The notes beneath the pieces were generated by a model. It had not been told where the DNA came from. It saw only the letters and a program-made list of their open reading frames with translations, and made no database searches. The position numbers and the translations under genes are program-made. 35,126 nt of DNA from Mycobacterium sp. E3251 (GTDB taxonomy: Bacteria > Actinomycetota > Actinomycetes > Mycobacteriales > Mycobacteriaceae): NCBI RefSeq assembly GCF_001666835.1, contig NZ_LZJF01000152.1:1-35126 (forward strand). Direction: 5' to 3'. Below are positions 8,851-17,433 of this stretch, piece after piece. Each line of letters starts with the position of its first letter. The stretch's first letter is position 1.

Positions 8851-9345
8851 TTGCGTCCCGATCGGCTTGACATTGACACGCTCGCTTTGAGCTTGCGGTT
8901 TGATCCGCGGGCAACTTTGCGGCATATGTCCGATATGCGTATTTCGCTGTGTTGCCATATGGCGATAGGAGGATCCAACACTTCCAATCCTTCTTTGATA
9001 TGACTGGAAATCGTTTTAAAACGGTCGATGATAACGTCGATCCGTGGGCCTTCTATTGCCCGAAATAGCGGTTTGCGCAGCCAGTAAACCGCCGCTCAAC
9101 TGCGCCTCGAACGGTTCTTAACCTTGATGTATTCAAGATCACATCGAAATAGCTGCCCGCCCAACTTCTCACACGGGCCGGTGGTGAAGTGACATTTGAT
9201 TTTTACATTTGGTTACGCGGAAGGAACGCGGACGGAAATGCGCTATCGCCACAATGCTCTTATGTTTGTGGGCGGTTGGCAGGTTTAGTCACACGCGATC
9301 TTTGTAGGGATTCAGTTAGGCAGCGAATGGCCGGTTATTTGAAGT
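8851..9345. other. Gene-free, AT-richer stretch with several dyads
   Basis: No intact gene of normal size is seen here, and base composition is clearly less GC-rich than the neighbours. Notable sites are the dyad GCATAT-5-ATATGC (8922-8938), the palindrome GCCATATGGC (8954-8963), an orphan ribosome-site-like AGGAGG (8967-8972) with no nearby start codon, and the 12-base palindrome CGTTTTAAAACG (9012-9023). A 22-codon frame at 9000-9068 (MTGNRFKTVDD...) could be a relic start. The stretch probably contains the promoter of the downstream PPE genes and may carry remnants of lost genes. Confidence 0.4.
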
Positions 9346-9468
9346 ATGTGGAATGAGCTCGTGGCTTCAGAAACGGATCTGATGGATTTCATTAGAACCT
9401 TGCCGCGGTTGCGGCCGGGGCAGCAAAGCCGCGCCTACCCTGGCGGCCACTTAAGGGACGGGAGGTAG
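9346..9468 (+). CDS. Possible 40-residue leader ORF before the PPE gene
   Basis: An ATG frame of 40 codons (MWNELVASETDLMDFIR...) stops at TAG 9466-9468, three bases before the PPE ATG. Its last codons overlap the ribosome site GGGAGG of the PPE gene. No good ribosome site precedes it and no family is recognised. It lies where a PE gene would normally sit, but it does not read as a PE protein. It may be chance. Confidence 0.2.
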   Translation: MWNELVASETDLMDFIRTLPRLRPGQQSRAYPGGHLRDGR

Positions 9469-9471
9469 TCG

Positions 9472-10725
9472 ATGTTGGACTTCGGGGCGCTTCCGCCGGA
9501 GGTCAACTCGGGGCGGATGTACGTCGGCGCCGGGTCGGGTCCGCTGCTGGCCGCGGCGGCGGCGTGGGATGAATTGGCGGCGGAGTTGCAGGCCACGAGC
9601 GCCTCGTACGGCTCGACGATCGAGTCGCTGGCGACGGGGCCGTGGACGGGTCCGTCGTCGATAGCCATGGCCGCCGCCGCCGCGCCATACGTGGCGTGGA
9701 TGACCGCCACCGGCGCTCAAGCGGAGGAGGCCGGCGCCCAGGCCAAGCTGGCCGCGGGAGCCTACGAGGCGGCGTTCGCGGCGACGGTGCCGCCACCGGT
9801 GATCGCGGCCAATCGCGCGCTGCTGGCAACGCTCATCGCCACCAATATCCTCGGCCAGAACACCCCGGCAATCGCCGCCACCGAAGCCCAATACATGGAG
9901 ATGTGGGCCCAGGACGCCGCCGCGATGTACGGGTACGCGGCCTCATCGGCAACCGCATCGCAACTGACGCCGTTCGCGGAGCCGCCGCGGACCACGAACG
10001 AGTCGGCCGGACCCATGCAGGCGGCCGCGGTCACGCAGTCGGGTGGGCAATCGGGCTCCAACACCGCCTCCAAACTGAGCACGCTGCAACCCCTGCTGAA
10101 CGCCGGCAATACCGCGGCAGCCAACCCGACGACGGGGACCGGGGTCACCACGGGAATCGGGCAAAACCTCGACTACTGGAACAACATCTGGTCGGTGCTG
10201 ACGGGCCCGTATTCCCCCCAGTCATGGAGCAGCGTCCCGGGTGGCCCGTTCCTGTCGTTCGGCCAGGCGTACGCCTGGGGCCAGAACGGCCAGGGCGCCG
10301 CCGCCTATTTGTCCGGCCCGAAGGCGATCTCCGGGGCACTCGCGCCACTGACCAGCGGACCCAGCGCCGTGCGGCCCATGCTCAGCTCCGCCGTCGGACC
10401 GGTTTCGGGCTCCATGGGCAAAGCGTCCCTGGTCGGCAGCATGTCGGTCCCGCAGGGCTGGACGGACGCGGCCCCGGCCATCCGGACCGTCGCCCAGGTG
10501 ATGCCCACCAACATGGCTGCCGCCCCGGCCGCCGCGCTCGCCGGTGAAGAGGGAGTGTTCAGCCAAATGGGGCTGTCCAGCCTGCTGGGACGCGCCGTCG
10601 CGGCCAGCGCGACCCACCCCATGACCGGAAGTGCCGCCGCGGCGGCCAGCTCGCTCGGCGGTGCCGTCGCCGAGGCCGACCCGGCCGCCGCCACCATCAT
10701 CGTGATCCCGTGCATCGAGGAGTGA
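9472..10725 (+). CDS. PPE family protein, SVP subgroup
   Basis: A 417-residue PPE protein. PPE proteins are exported by type VII secretion, usually as dimers with a PE protein and with an EspG chaperone. The ~180-residue PPE domain begins [10 protein letters not shown], with the PPE motif at 8-10 and the WxG turn at W58-G60. The C-terminal part has the SVP motif 'GSMSVPQGW' at 322-330, which defines the PPE-SVP subgroup, largely ESX-5 dependent. The protein ends in a small hydrophobic tail (IIVIPCIEE). The ribosome site GGGAGG (9459-9464) is strong. No intact PE gene precedes it. By position it corresponds to the PPE31-PPE33 group of M. tuberculosis, but I do not assign a number. Confidence 0.94.
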   Translation: MLDFGALPPEVNSGRMYVGAGSGPLLAAAAAWDELAAELQATSASYGSTIESLATGPWTGPSSIAMAAAAAPYVAWMTATGAQAEEAGAQAKLAAGAYEAAFAATVPPPVIAANRALLATLIATNILGQNTPAIAATEAQYMEMWAQDAAAMYGYAASSATASQLTPFAEPPRTTNESAGPMQAAAVTQSGGQSGSNTASKLSTLQPLLNAGNTAAANPTTGTGVTTGIGQNLDYWNNIWSVLTGPYSPQSWSSVPGGPFLSFGQAYAWGQNGQGAAAYLSGPKAISGALAPLTSGPSAVRPMLSSAVGPVSGSMGKASLVGSMSVPQGWTDAAPAIRTVAQVMPTNMAAAPAAALAGEEGVFSQMGLSSLLGRAVAASATHPMTGSAAAAASSLGGAVAEADPAAATIIVIPCIEE

Positions 10726-10797
10726 CCGCCATGAACACACCGCACATCTGCCCAGCACCGAACACCCGGCCGCCGGCCACCAGGTAAGGGGTCACAC

Positions 10798-12216
10798 ATG
10801 TTTTACGGAGCCTTTCCGCCGGAGTTCAACTCGGGCCGGATGTATGCCGGCCCGGGACCGGAGTCCTTGGTGGCGGCCGCTACCGCGTGGGAGAACCTGG
10901 CCACCGAGTTGCAGTCCGCGGCGTCGGCCTATTCGTCGGTGGTCTCGGGTCTGGCCACCGGGCCGTGGGCGGGGCCCTCTTCCCTCGCCATGGCCTCGGC
11001 GGCCGCGCCCTATGTGGCCTGGATGCAGCAGACCGCGATTCAGGCCCAGGAAGCCGCCACCCAGGCCGGCGCGGCGGTAGCCGCGTACGAGGCGGCGTTC
11101 GCTGCGCATGTGCCGCCACCGGTGATCGCGGAGAACCGTGCCCTCTTGGCGCAGCTCATGGCGACCAACCTGTTCGGGCAGAACACCGCCGCGATCGCGG
11201 CCACCGAGACCGAGTACGGCGAGATGTGGGCGCAGGACGCCGTGGCGATGGACAGCTACGCCACCTCGTCGGAGGCGGCCTCGAGGTTTACGCCGTTCGC
11301 GGAGCCGCCCCAGACCACCAACACTGCGGGGACCACGATGCAGGCGGCCGCGATAAGCCAAAGTGCCGGCACCTCCGCCGGCAATGCGGGGTCAACGGTC
11401 AGCGCGGCGGCCAACTCGCTCACCACGACCGCGACAGCGGGCAACCCGATACTGGCATGGCTCTCGCAGCTCGCCACCCAGTACAACACCACCATCACCA
11501 CCTTCTTGAAGGGCTTCGGCACAACTCCCGGCGGCACGCCGTTGATCACTGCCATGTACAACGCCGTCAAGGTGCCCCTGGGGCTGACCACGCAGTTCAA
11601 CGACGTCGGATTGCTCATCAACTTCCCCGTGTCCCAGTGGCTCAAGTTCGCTCCACCCGTCGCCTACGGCGCGCTGCCGAAGGACGCGCTGGGCGCCGGG
11701 CTGGGGGCGTTGGGCTTCGGCCGGGGCACGCTCTACGACGCGATCAGCCCGACGGCCGGCTTCGCGCGCGGCACGTTGGTGGGGCAGTTGAGCGTTCCGC
11801 CGAGCTGGGCCTCGGCCACCCCGGCCATCCGAACAGTTGCCGCCGCATTGTCGGCCGCGGGGCCCGAGGCGGTGCCGGCGGCGGCGCTGGGCGAGGGCAG
11901 CCTGTTCAGTTCGATGGGAATGGCGGGGATGCTGGGCAGCGCCCTCGGCTCCGGGGGGCCCACCGTGGTCGGCGCCGGCGTGCGCAACCGGATGAAGCCC
12001 ATCAAGGACCTCAAAGACAAGCAGTCGCCGGAACAGCTGAAGCGTCTGGTCGCACAGATATCGGAGAAGCCCGAAACCGTGCAGCACCACAACGTCGACC
12101 AGGAAGGTCTCGACGCCCTGCTCGAGCAGCTGGCGAAGAAGCCCGGCATCCACGCCGTGCACCTGAAGAAGGGCGACAAGTCCAAAGTCCTGCCCGCTGA
12201 TGCCCAATTAGGTTAG
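10798..12216 (+). CDS. PPE family protein, SVP subgroup, with charged C-terminal tail
   Basis: A 472-residue PPE protein that follows the first PPE gene after 72 bases and has a ribosome site AAGGGG at 10785-10790. The PPE motif is at 7-9, the WxG turn at W57-G59, and the SVP motif 'GQLSVPPSW' at 329-337. The PPE domains of the two proteins are similar and look like tandem paralogues. From about residue 395 the composition changes: the last ~78 residues are rich in Lys, Glu and Asp ('KPIKDLKDKQSPEQLKRLV'), with a predicted helix-turn pattern and no Gly/Ala repeats. That tail is unusual for a PPE-SVP protein. DUF732 genes and mgtC follow, as after PPE33 in M. tuberculosis. Confidence 0.94.
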   Translation: MFYGAFPPEFNSGRMYAGPGPESLVAAATAWENLATELQSAASAYSSVVSGLATGPWAGPSSLAMASAAAPYVAWMQQTAIQAQEAATQAGAAVAAYEAAFAAHVPPPVIAENRALLAQLMATNLFGQNTAAIAATETEYGEMWAQDAVAMDSYATSSEAASRFTPFAEPPQTTNTAGTTMQAAAISQSAGTSAGNAGSTVSAAANSLTTTATAGNPILAWLSQLATQYNTTITTFLKGFGTTPGGTPLITAMYNAVKVPLGLTTQFNDVGLLINFPVSQWLKFAPPVAYGALPKDALGAGLGALGFGRGTLYDAISPTAGFARGTLVGQLSVPPSWASATPAIRTVAAALSAAGPEAVPAAALGEGSLFSSMGMAGMLGSALGSGGPTVVGAGVRNRMKPIKDLKDKQSPEQLKRLVAQISEKPETVQHHNVDQEGLDALLEQLAKKPGIHAVHLKKGDKSKVLPADAQLG

Positions 12217-12265
12217 CGGCCAACATGATTCAAGCCCGTGTGGCGATGCGCAAGGAAGGCGAGCA

Positions 12266-12589
12266 ATGAAACGGTTACTGGTTGTACTGGGCGTCCCCGC
12301 CCTGATCGGCCTGGCCGCACCGGCATACGCCGATCCTCCACCCGTACCGGACGGCGACGACGGGGCGTTCCTCGCCGCGCTGCACCAGGCCGGCTTCGGC
12401 TTCGCAAGTCCGGATGCGGCCGTCGGGGCGGGCCGGGCCGTCTGTTCGTGCCTGAACAACGGCGAATCGGGTTTGGAGCTGGTCCATGACGTGAAGATGC
12501 ACAATCCGGGCATGGACATGGAGATGGCGTCCAACTTCGCCATGATCTCCGCGAAGTACTACTGCCCGCATCAGCTCAGCAAGGCCTGA
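12266..12589 (+). CDS. Secreted DUF732 protein
   Basis: A 107-residue protein with a signal peptide of about 22 residues (MKRLLVVLGVPALIGLAAPAYA, cleavage after AYA). It is followed by a single DUF732 domain: 'FLAALHQAGFGF', 'AVGAGRAVCSCLNNGESG', 'AKYYCPHQL'. Two conserved cysteines, in AVCS and YYCP, are typical for the family, and a third is present here. Function is unknown; DUF732 proteins are abundant secreted mycobacterial proteins. The ribosome site AAGGAAGG (12252-12259) sets the start. A paralogue follows directly at 12661. Confidence 0.9.
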   Translation: MKRLLVVLGVPALIGLAAPAYADPPPVPDGDDGAFLAALHQAGFGFASPDAAVGAGRAVCSCLNNGESGLELVHDVKMHNPGMDMEMASNFAMISAKYYCPHQLSKA

Positions 12590-12660
12590 CCGATACGGTA
12601 TTACCCTGGCCCAGAAGGCATTTCGCAAGATCGAGCCCGTGCTGCGGTCGACGTCGCGCC

Positions 12661-12999
12661 ATGAGACAATCACCGGTTATGAGGCTGCTGCTGCCGCTGA
12701 TCGCCGTTCCGGCCGCGATCGTGCTCGCCGCGCCCGCGCACGGCGAGCCGGATGCGGGCGGCGTCGACGAGGCGAGCTTTCTCGCGTCGCTGCGAAGCGC
12801 GGGCATCACCTACAAGACGCCGGAGGCGGCGGTCCAGTTCGCCCAGGCGGTATGTACTGCGATGGGCAACGGCGAGTACGGCCCCCAGATGGTCAACGAT
12901 CTGAAGGGCCAAAATCCCGGGCTCACTACGGATCACGCCACGTCGTTTCTGGCGATCGCCGCGAAATTCTACTGTCCCCAGCAACTCAACAAGAGCTAG
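12661..12999 (+). CDS. Secreted DUF732 protein, tandem paralogue
   Basis: A 112-residue protein with a signal peptide ending around AAPAHG and a DUF732 domain. It matches the preceding gene along its length: FLA.L..AG, AVC....NGE.G, NPG, AKFYCPQQL. This is a tandem pair. It takes the position of M. tuberculosis Rv1810, just before mgtC, and is the likelier orthologue. An alternative start is the in-frame ATG at 12679 (MRLLLPLIAV), which gives a more ordinary signal peptide without the MRQSPV extension. Function unknown; probably cell-wall or extracellular. Confidence 0.88.
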   Translation: MRQSPVMRLLLPLIAVPAAIVLAAPAHGEPDAGGVDEASFLASLRSAGITYKTPEAAVQFAQAVCTAMGNGEYGPQMVNDLKGQNPGLTTDHATSFLAIAAKFYCPQQLNKS

Positions 13000-13141
13000 C
13001 CTGGCGTCGGCCACATCGGGAACCCTTTGGCGGCGCACGGGTTTCGCACGCATGACCGCAACGCATCCGGTTCGGCTCGGCGCCACCTGCCGTTCACCTG
13101 AGAGTGGTTAGCTCCGGCCGGTGCCGGGGGAAGGAGTGCCG

Positions 13142-13855
13142 ATGGAGACCACGCTGAGCGTCGCCGATTTCGCGCTCCGGCTCGCCGTGGGCGTGGGATG
13201 TGGCGCCCTCATCGGCCTGGAGCGGCAATGGCGGGCGCGCCGGGCCGGCCTGCGGACCAACGCGCTCGTCGCCGGCGGCGCGACCCTGTTCGTGCTGTAT
13301 GCCGCCGCCACCGCGGACACCAGCCCCACCAGGGTGGCGTCGTACGTGGTGTCCGGCATCGGGTTCCTCGGCGGTGGCGTGATCCTGCGCGAGGGCGTCA
13401 ACGTCCGGGGCCTCAACACCGCGGCCACCCTGTGGTGTTCCGCGGCGATCGGCGTCCTGGCGGCCTCGGGTCACCTGGTGTTCGCGTTGATCGGCACCGG
13501 GACCGTCATCGCGATACATGTGTTCGGGCGTCCGCTCGGCCGGCTGATCGATCGCGACAACACCGGCGACGAAGACGAAAGTCTGCGGCCCTACCTGGTG
13601 CAGGTGGTCTCGCGTCCCAAACACGAGCAGTACGCGCGCGCCCAGATCGTGCAGCACGCGAGCGGTAACGACATCACGCTGCGCGGCATCCATACCGGGC
13701 GGTCCGGCGACGACGAGGTCACGTTGACCGCGCACCTACTCATGGACGGCGACGCCCCGTCCCGGCTGGAGCGGCTGGTGGCGGAGCTGTCGCTGCAGCC
13801 GGGAGTTCGCGCGGTGCAGTGGTATGCCGGCGACGAAGCGCAATCGGACCGTTAA
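13142..13855 (+). CDS. mgtC: MgtC family membrane protein
   Basis: A 237-residue MgtC protein, an inner-membrane virulence factor needed for growth at low Mg2+ and inside macrophages in several pathogens. Several hydrophobic segments fill residues ~5-145, including the MgtC/SapB hallmarks 'GALIGLERQWRARRAGLRTN' and 'GIGFLGGGVILREG', then 'RGLNTAATLW'. The C-terminal ~75 residues form the soluble ACT-like domain. I chose ATG 13142 because GGGGGAAGGAG (13126-13136) is ideally placed and the orthologue begins there; an upstream frame extension to 13121 runs through that site. The stop shares TTAA with the convergent flavoprotein gene. Confidence 0.95.
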   Translation: METTLSVADFALRLAVGVGCGALIGLERQWRARRAGLRTNALVAGGATLFVLYAAATADTSPTRVASYVVSGIGFLGGGVILREGVNVRGLNTAATLWCSAAIGVLAASGHLVFALIGTGTVIAIHVFGRPLGRLIDRDNTGDEDESLRPYLVQVVSRPKHEQYARAQIVQHASGNDITLRGIHTGRSGDDEVTLTAHLLMDGDAPSRLERLVAELSLQPGVRAVQWYAGDEAQSDR

Positions 13856-15048
13856 GGGCGGGCCTGCAACTCGGGCGCGGCCGCGGCCAGGAGGTCGGCG
13901 CGGTTCCCGGTCAGCGGCGGATAGATGCGACGGGTGTTGATCGTCCGCTTCGTAGCCTTGGCTCGTTCGCCGGTTGACACCAGCAGCCGATCCCATCCTT
14001 CGGTGTAGACCGCGCCGGCCGGTCCGAGATCGAGAACCGTTACATACCAAGGGATTCGGAGAGCCAGCAGCGGTTCGCCGAACAGGTCGCTGATCACGTT
14101 GTAGCCGGCGTAGCGGCCCATCGGGCGGCCGTGTTGACACGACATCACCGACAGGTGGTCGTCGTCCATACGGGCGGCCGCGACGTCGCCGGCGGCAAAA
14201 ACCGCGGGGACGCCGATGACCCGCAGAAAGTCATCGACGGGCACCCGCCCCAGGCCGTCGCGCGCCACCGGCAGCTGCTCGGTCAGCGAGCTGGCCCGCA
14301 TACCGGCACACCACACCACCGTGCCCGCCGCCACGTGTTCACCCGAGGTCAGCGACACACCGCGCTCGCTGATGGCGGCGACACCGACGCCCGCCCGGGT
14401 CTCGACGCCGTTGGCCGCTAGCGCGGCTTCGATCGCCGGTCGCGCCGAGGCGCCCATGTCGGAGCCGATGCGGCTGCGATCCAGCAGCACCACGCGGGGA
14501 GTGGCGTCGCTGCCGGCGAACAGCCGCCGCAACCTGTCGGGTAGCTCGCAAGCCACTTCGATGCCGGTCAGCCCCGCCCCGACCACGACGACCGTGGCCG
14601 CCGCTGCCGTTGGAGAACCGTCGGCGAGCCGAAGCAGGTGGTCGCGCAGGGCAAGGGCACCGTCGTAGGTGTCGACGTCGAAACCGAACTCCCGCAGGCC
14701 CGGTATGGGGGGTTTGACGACCTCGCTGCCGGAGGCCAGCACGAGCCGGTCGTACTCGTATGTCACCCCGCCCGACGTGGCGACGGTGCGTGCGTGGGTG
14801 TCGATCGCGGTCACCTCGGTGGCCACGTGTGCCACGCCCACGGGATCGAGGAGGCCGGCGAGCGGAATGCGGCATGGGCGCAGGTCGGCCTCGTAATTGC
14901 GCACCCGAATGTCGTGGAACGGTTGGGTGGCCAACACGGTGATGTCGACCGTTCCGGTCGGGACGGCCAGCTCGTCGAGTCGGCGCGCGGCGCCGAGCGC
15001 CGCCCATAATCCGGCAAAGCCCGAGCCGATCACCACCACAGCTGCCAA
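13852..15048 (-). CDS. NDH-2-like pyridine nucleotide-disulphide oxidoreductase
   Basis: A 398-residue flavoprotein resembling M. tuberculosis Rv1812c, a probable type II NADH dehydrogenase-like enzyme. The FAD-binding Rossmann motif 'VIGSGFAG' lies at residues 6-13. The NAD(P)-binding motif 'VVGAGLTGIE' lies at 155-164. The second FAD motif 'VFAAGDVA' is near residue 290. The likely role is oxidation of NAD(P)H with a quinone or other acceptor, but the substrate cannot be read from sequence. The start is TTG at 15048 (MAAVVVIG), with GAGGTG well placed upstream. It is convergent with mgtC, overlapping by four bases, and divergent from the desaturase-like gene at 15144. Confidence 0.9.
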   Translation of the reverse strand: MAAVVVIGSGFAGLWAALGAARRLDELAVPTGTVDITVLATQPFHDIRVRNYEADLRPCRIPLAGLLDPVGVAHVATEVTAIDTHARTVATSGGVTYEYDRLVLASGSEVVKPPIPGLREFGFDVDTYDGALALRDHLLRLADGSPTAAAATVVVVGAGLTGIEVACELPDRLRRLFAGSDATPRVVLLDRSRIGSDMGASARPAIEAALAANGVETRAGVGVAAISERGVSLTSGEHVAAGTVVWCAGMRASSLTEQLPVARDGLGRVPVDDFLRVIGVPAVFAAGDVAAARMDDDHLSVMSCQHGRPMGRYAGYNVISDLFGEPLLALRIPWYVTVLDLGPAGAVYTEGWDRLLVSTGERAKATKRTINTRRIYPPLTGNRADLLAAAAPELQARP

Positions 15049-15143
15049 CTGCTAACACCTCGCGTCGTTCGGCCCCGTCGTCCCAGTTTGGACCGCATGG
15101 CGAACCAAGGCGACCCGCACGTCCCGTCGGCCGTCGTAGTCTT

Positions 15144-16082
15144 ATGCCTGTGAGTGCACTCTCAGGTTTCGTGTCCGCGCTGCCCCCGCAGATGCGGGAT
15201 CCCGTGCTGCTCGCCATTCCCTTCTTCTTGTTGCTGTTGACGCTGGAATGGGCGGCGGCCCGAAAGCTGGAGAGCATCGCCGAAAACGCGCGGCCGGTCT
15301 CCGGCGCGTACCTCACCCGCGACTCGCTGGCCAGCATCTCGATGGGGCTGGTCTCGGTGGGCACCACCGCCGCCTGGAAGACCCTGGCCCTGTTCGGCTA
15401 CGCCGCGATCTATGCCTACCTGGCGCCCTGGCACCTGTCGGTGGCCCGGTGGTACACCTGGGTCATCGCGCTTGTCGGCGTCGACCTGCTGTATTACGCC
15501 TATCACCGGATCGCACACCGGGTCCGATTGATCTGGGCGACGCACCAGGCCCATCACTCCAGCCAATACTTCAACTTCGCGACCGCGCTGCGCCAGAAGT
15601 GGAACAACAGCGGCGAAATCCTGATGTGGGTGCCCCTGCCGCTGCTGGGGGTCCCGCCCTGGATGGTGTTCTTCAGTTTCTCGATCAGCCTGATCTACCA
15701 GTTCTGGGTGCACACCGAGCGGATCGACAAGCTGCCACGGCCCATCGAATTCCTCTTCAACACCCCGTCGCATCACCGGGTGCACCACGGAATGGACCCG
15801 ATCTACCTCGACAAGAACTACGGCGGAATCCTCATCATCTGGGACCGGCTGTTCGGCAGCTTCCAGCCCGAGTTGTTCCGCCCGCATTACGGCCTGACCA
15901 AGCAGGTCACCACGTTCAACATCTGGAAGCTGCAGACCCACGAATACGTCGCGATCGCCCGCGACTGGCGTTCGGCGACCCGGCTGCGTGACCGGCTGGG
16001 CTACGTCTTCGGCCCGCCGGGCTGGGCCCCGCGCACCGCGGACCACACCGAGACCACCGTTTCCCTGGCCACATCGCCGTAA
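15144..16082 (+). CDS. erg3: Membrane fatty acid hydroxylase / sterol desaturase family protein
   Basis: A 312-residue di-iron membrane protein of the sterol C5-desaturase superfamily, orthologous in order to M. tuberculosis Rv1814 (erg3). All three histidine boxes are present: HRIAH at 121-125, HQAHH at 134-138 and HRVHH at 211-215. Several TM segments flank them, for example ~25-38, ~70-95 and '[15 protein letters not shown]'. It probably hydroxylates or desaturates a lipid; the true substrate is not known. A -10-like TAGTCT at 15137-15142 sits only one base before ATG 15144 but exactly seven before GTG 15150 (MSALSGF), so a leaderless start at 15150 is a good alternative. Confidence 0.92.
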   Translation: MPVSALSGFVSALPPQMRDPVLLAIPFFLLLLTLEWAAARKLESIAENARPVSGAYLTRDSLASISMGLVSVGTTAAWKTLALFGYAAIYAYLAPWHLSVARWYTWVIALVGVDLLYYAYHRIAHRVRLIWATHQAHHSSQYFNFATALRQKWNNSGEILMWVPLPLLGVPPWMVFFSFSISLIYQFWVHTERIDKLPRPIEFLFNTPSHHRVHHGMDPIYLDKNYGGILIIWDRLFGSFQPELFRPHYGLTKQVTTFNIWKLQTHEYVAIARDWRSATRLRDRLGYVFGPPGWAPRTADHTETTVSLATSP

Positions 16083-16176
16083 CGCCGGCGGCGGACGGCG
16101 CGAAGACTTCTGCGTAACGGAAAGTCACGCCGTAATCTCAAATCGGTCGAGATTTGGCCCAGAGGGATCGGAGTTG

Positions 16177-16860
16177 ATGGTGCGTCGCCTGGCAATGCGA
16201 GCGTTCACCGCGTCGATCACCGTGGCCGCGCTCACGCAGTGGATGCCGACCGCGCCGGCCAAAGCCGACCCCGTCATGGTCTATCCGGGCATGGAGATCC
16301 GGCAGGACAATCGCGTCTGCACGCTGGGCTACGTCGACCCCAATCTCAAGATCGCCTTCACCGCGGGGCACTGCCGCGGCGGCGCGGGCGTGGTCACCGA
16401 CCGCGGCGGGGCCGTCATCGGCCGGCTGGCCGCCTTCCGGGACAACACCCCCAGCGGCACTACGGTGGCTACCGACCAGCTGATCACCGACTACGAGGCG
16501 ATCGTGCTGGACAACGGCGTGATGGCGAACAACGTCCTGCCGGGCGGGCGTCCACTGATCTCGAATCCGGCGGCGGCGCTCGCCCCCGGGCAGGCGATCT
16601 GCCACTTCGGCGTCAGCACCGGCGAAACCTGCGGGACGGTGGAGAGCGTGAACAACGGCTGGTTCACCATGTCGCACGGCGTGCAGAGCCACAACGGCGA
16701 TTCGGGCGGGCCGGTGTACCTGCCGTCCAGCGCGGGTCCGGGGCTGCTCGTGGGGATCTTCAACAGCGTGTGGGGGGACTTTCCGGCGGCGGTGTCTTGG
16801 CGGGCGACCTCAGAGGAGGTCCGTGAGGACCTCGGTGTGACGCGCGGGGGCGCTCGTTAG
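16177..16860 (+). CDS. Secreted trypsin-like serine protease (Rv1815-like)
   Basis: A 227-residue exported S1-type (chymotrypsin-fold) serine protease. A signal peptide covers residues 1-31, ending near AKAD. The catalytic triad is plausible: H65 in 'TAGHC', D105 in 'ITDYEAI', S176 in 'GDSGGP'. Cysteine pairs C48-C66 and C142-C152 could form disulphides. The open frame extends far upstream into the preceding gene, but ATG 16177 gives the signal peptide at the N-terminus and matches the Rv1815 orthologue. The substrate is unknown. It ends five bases before the convergent nitroreductase gene. Confidence 0.9.
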   Translation: MVRRLAMRAFTASITVAALTQWMPTAPAKADPVMVYPGMEIRQDNRVCTLGYVDPNLKIAFTAGHCRGGAGVVTDRGGAVIGRLAAFRDNTPSGTTVATDQLITDYEAIVLDNGVMANNVLPGGRPLISNPAAALAPGQAICHFGVSTGETCGTVESVNNGWFTMSHGVQSHNGDSGGPVYLPSSAGPGLLVGIFNSVWGDFPAAVSWRATSEEVREDLGVTRGGAR

Positions 16861-16865
16861 GCGAT

Positions 16866-17321
16866 TCAGCGGGACTCGTCCGCCTCCGCGAGCGCGAACA
16901 CGGGGATCGTGGGTGCGACGGCGCGGAACTCCTCGTCGGTGCTGACCGGGGTCAGCCCGGCGACGTAGTCCTTGACCTGCCAATACCAGCGCTCCAGATA
17001 GCGGCGCAGCAGTTCCGGTTTGGCCGCGTCGGCCACCTCGGTGACGCGGGCGCGGCGCCGGCGCCAGCGGGGGCCGGTTTCGACGACGCCCGCGGCCCGG
17101 ACGTTGCGGGCCCACTGGGTGTTGCCTCGTGGTGAGACCAGGTAGTGCACCCCGTCAACGGTCAGCAGATTGATGACGACCGCCCGCGTCTTCCCGCTTT
17201 TGCGCCCGCGCACCCGCAGCGCATGGGTGCCGGCGATGCTGACACCCATCTCGGCAAGCCAGCGGATCACCGCGTTGGCGGCCCGCACGGCCCCGCCCGG
17301 TTCTTCGTATCGCGTGGACAT
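16866..17321 (-). CDS. Deazaflavin (F420)-dependent nitroreductase family protein
   Basis: A 151-residue protein of the Ddn/FDOR-A-like 'nitroreductase/quinone reductase' family. The split-barrel signature is visible: 'LRVRGRKSGKTRAVVINLL', then 'YLVSPRGNTQWARNVRAAG', which corresponds to the F420-binding loop. Such enzymes use reduced F420 to reduce quinones or other acceptors; the exact substrate is unknown. The start at 17321 (MSTRYEEP) has a good ribosome site, AAGAAAGGA, six bases upstream; a longer frame exists but crosses the divergent TetR gene. A 15-bp palindrome lies 26 bases upstream, suggesting TetR control. From memory, M. tuberculosis has no gene between Rv1815 and Rv1816, so this looks like a local gain, or a loss in that lineage. 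Confidence 0.88.
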   Translation of the reverse strand: MSTRYEEPGGAVRAANAVIRWLAEMGVSIAGTHALRVRGRKSGKTRAVVINLLTVDGVHYLVSPRGNTQWARNVRAAGVVETGPRWRRRRARVTEVADAAKPELLRRYLERWYWQVKDYVAGLTPVSTDEEFRAVAPTIPVFALAEADESR

Positions 17322-17347
17322 GTCGCATCCTTTCTTGCAAACCTTCC

Positions 17348-17362
17348 GAGAGCAGTGCTCTC
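17348..17362. promoter_or_regulatory. Candidate TetR operator
   Basis: A perfect inverted repeat, GAGAGCA-G-TGCTCTC, lies in the 112-base divergent region between the nitroreductase gene (start 17321) and the TetR gene (start 17434). The shape, two 7-base arms around a single centre base, is typical of TetR-family operators. It could repress both divergent genes. The assignment to the adjacent regulator is inferred from position. Confidence 0.7.
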
Positions 17363-17433
17363 TAAACGGAGACTGTGCCACACGCTCAGCCGGAAAGCAA
17401 GAGCGGTGATCTCGGTTATGCCAGACTGGCCGC

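Noticed and set aside
8851..9471. Possible Mg2+-sensing M-box upstream of the PPE genes
   Set aside because: An M-box precedes the PE20-PPE31 group in M. tuberculosis, so I looked for its TTAGGTGAGGCTCC-like core, but no matching core or downstream elements were seen.
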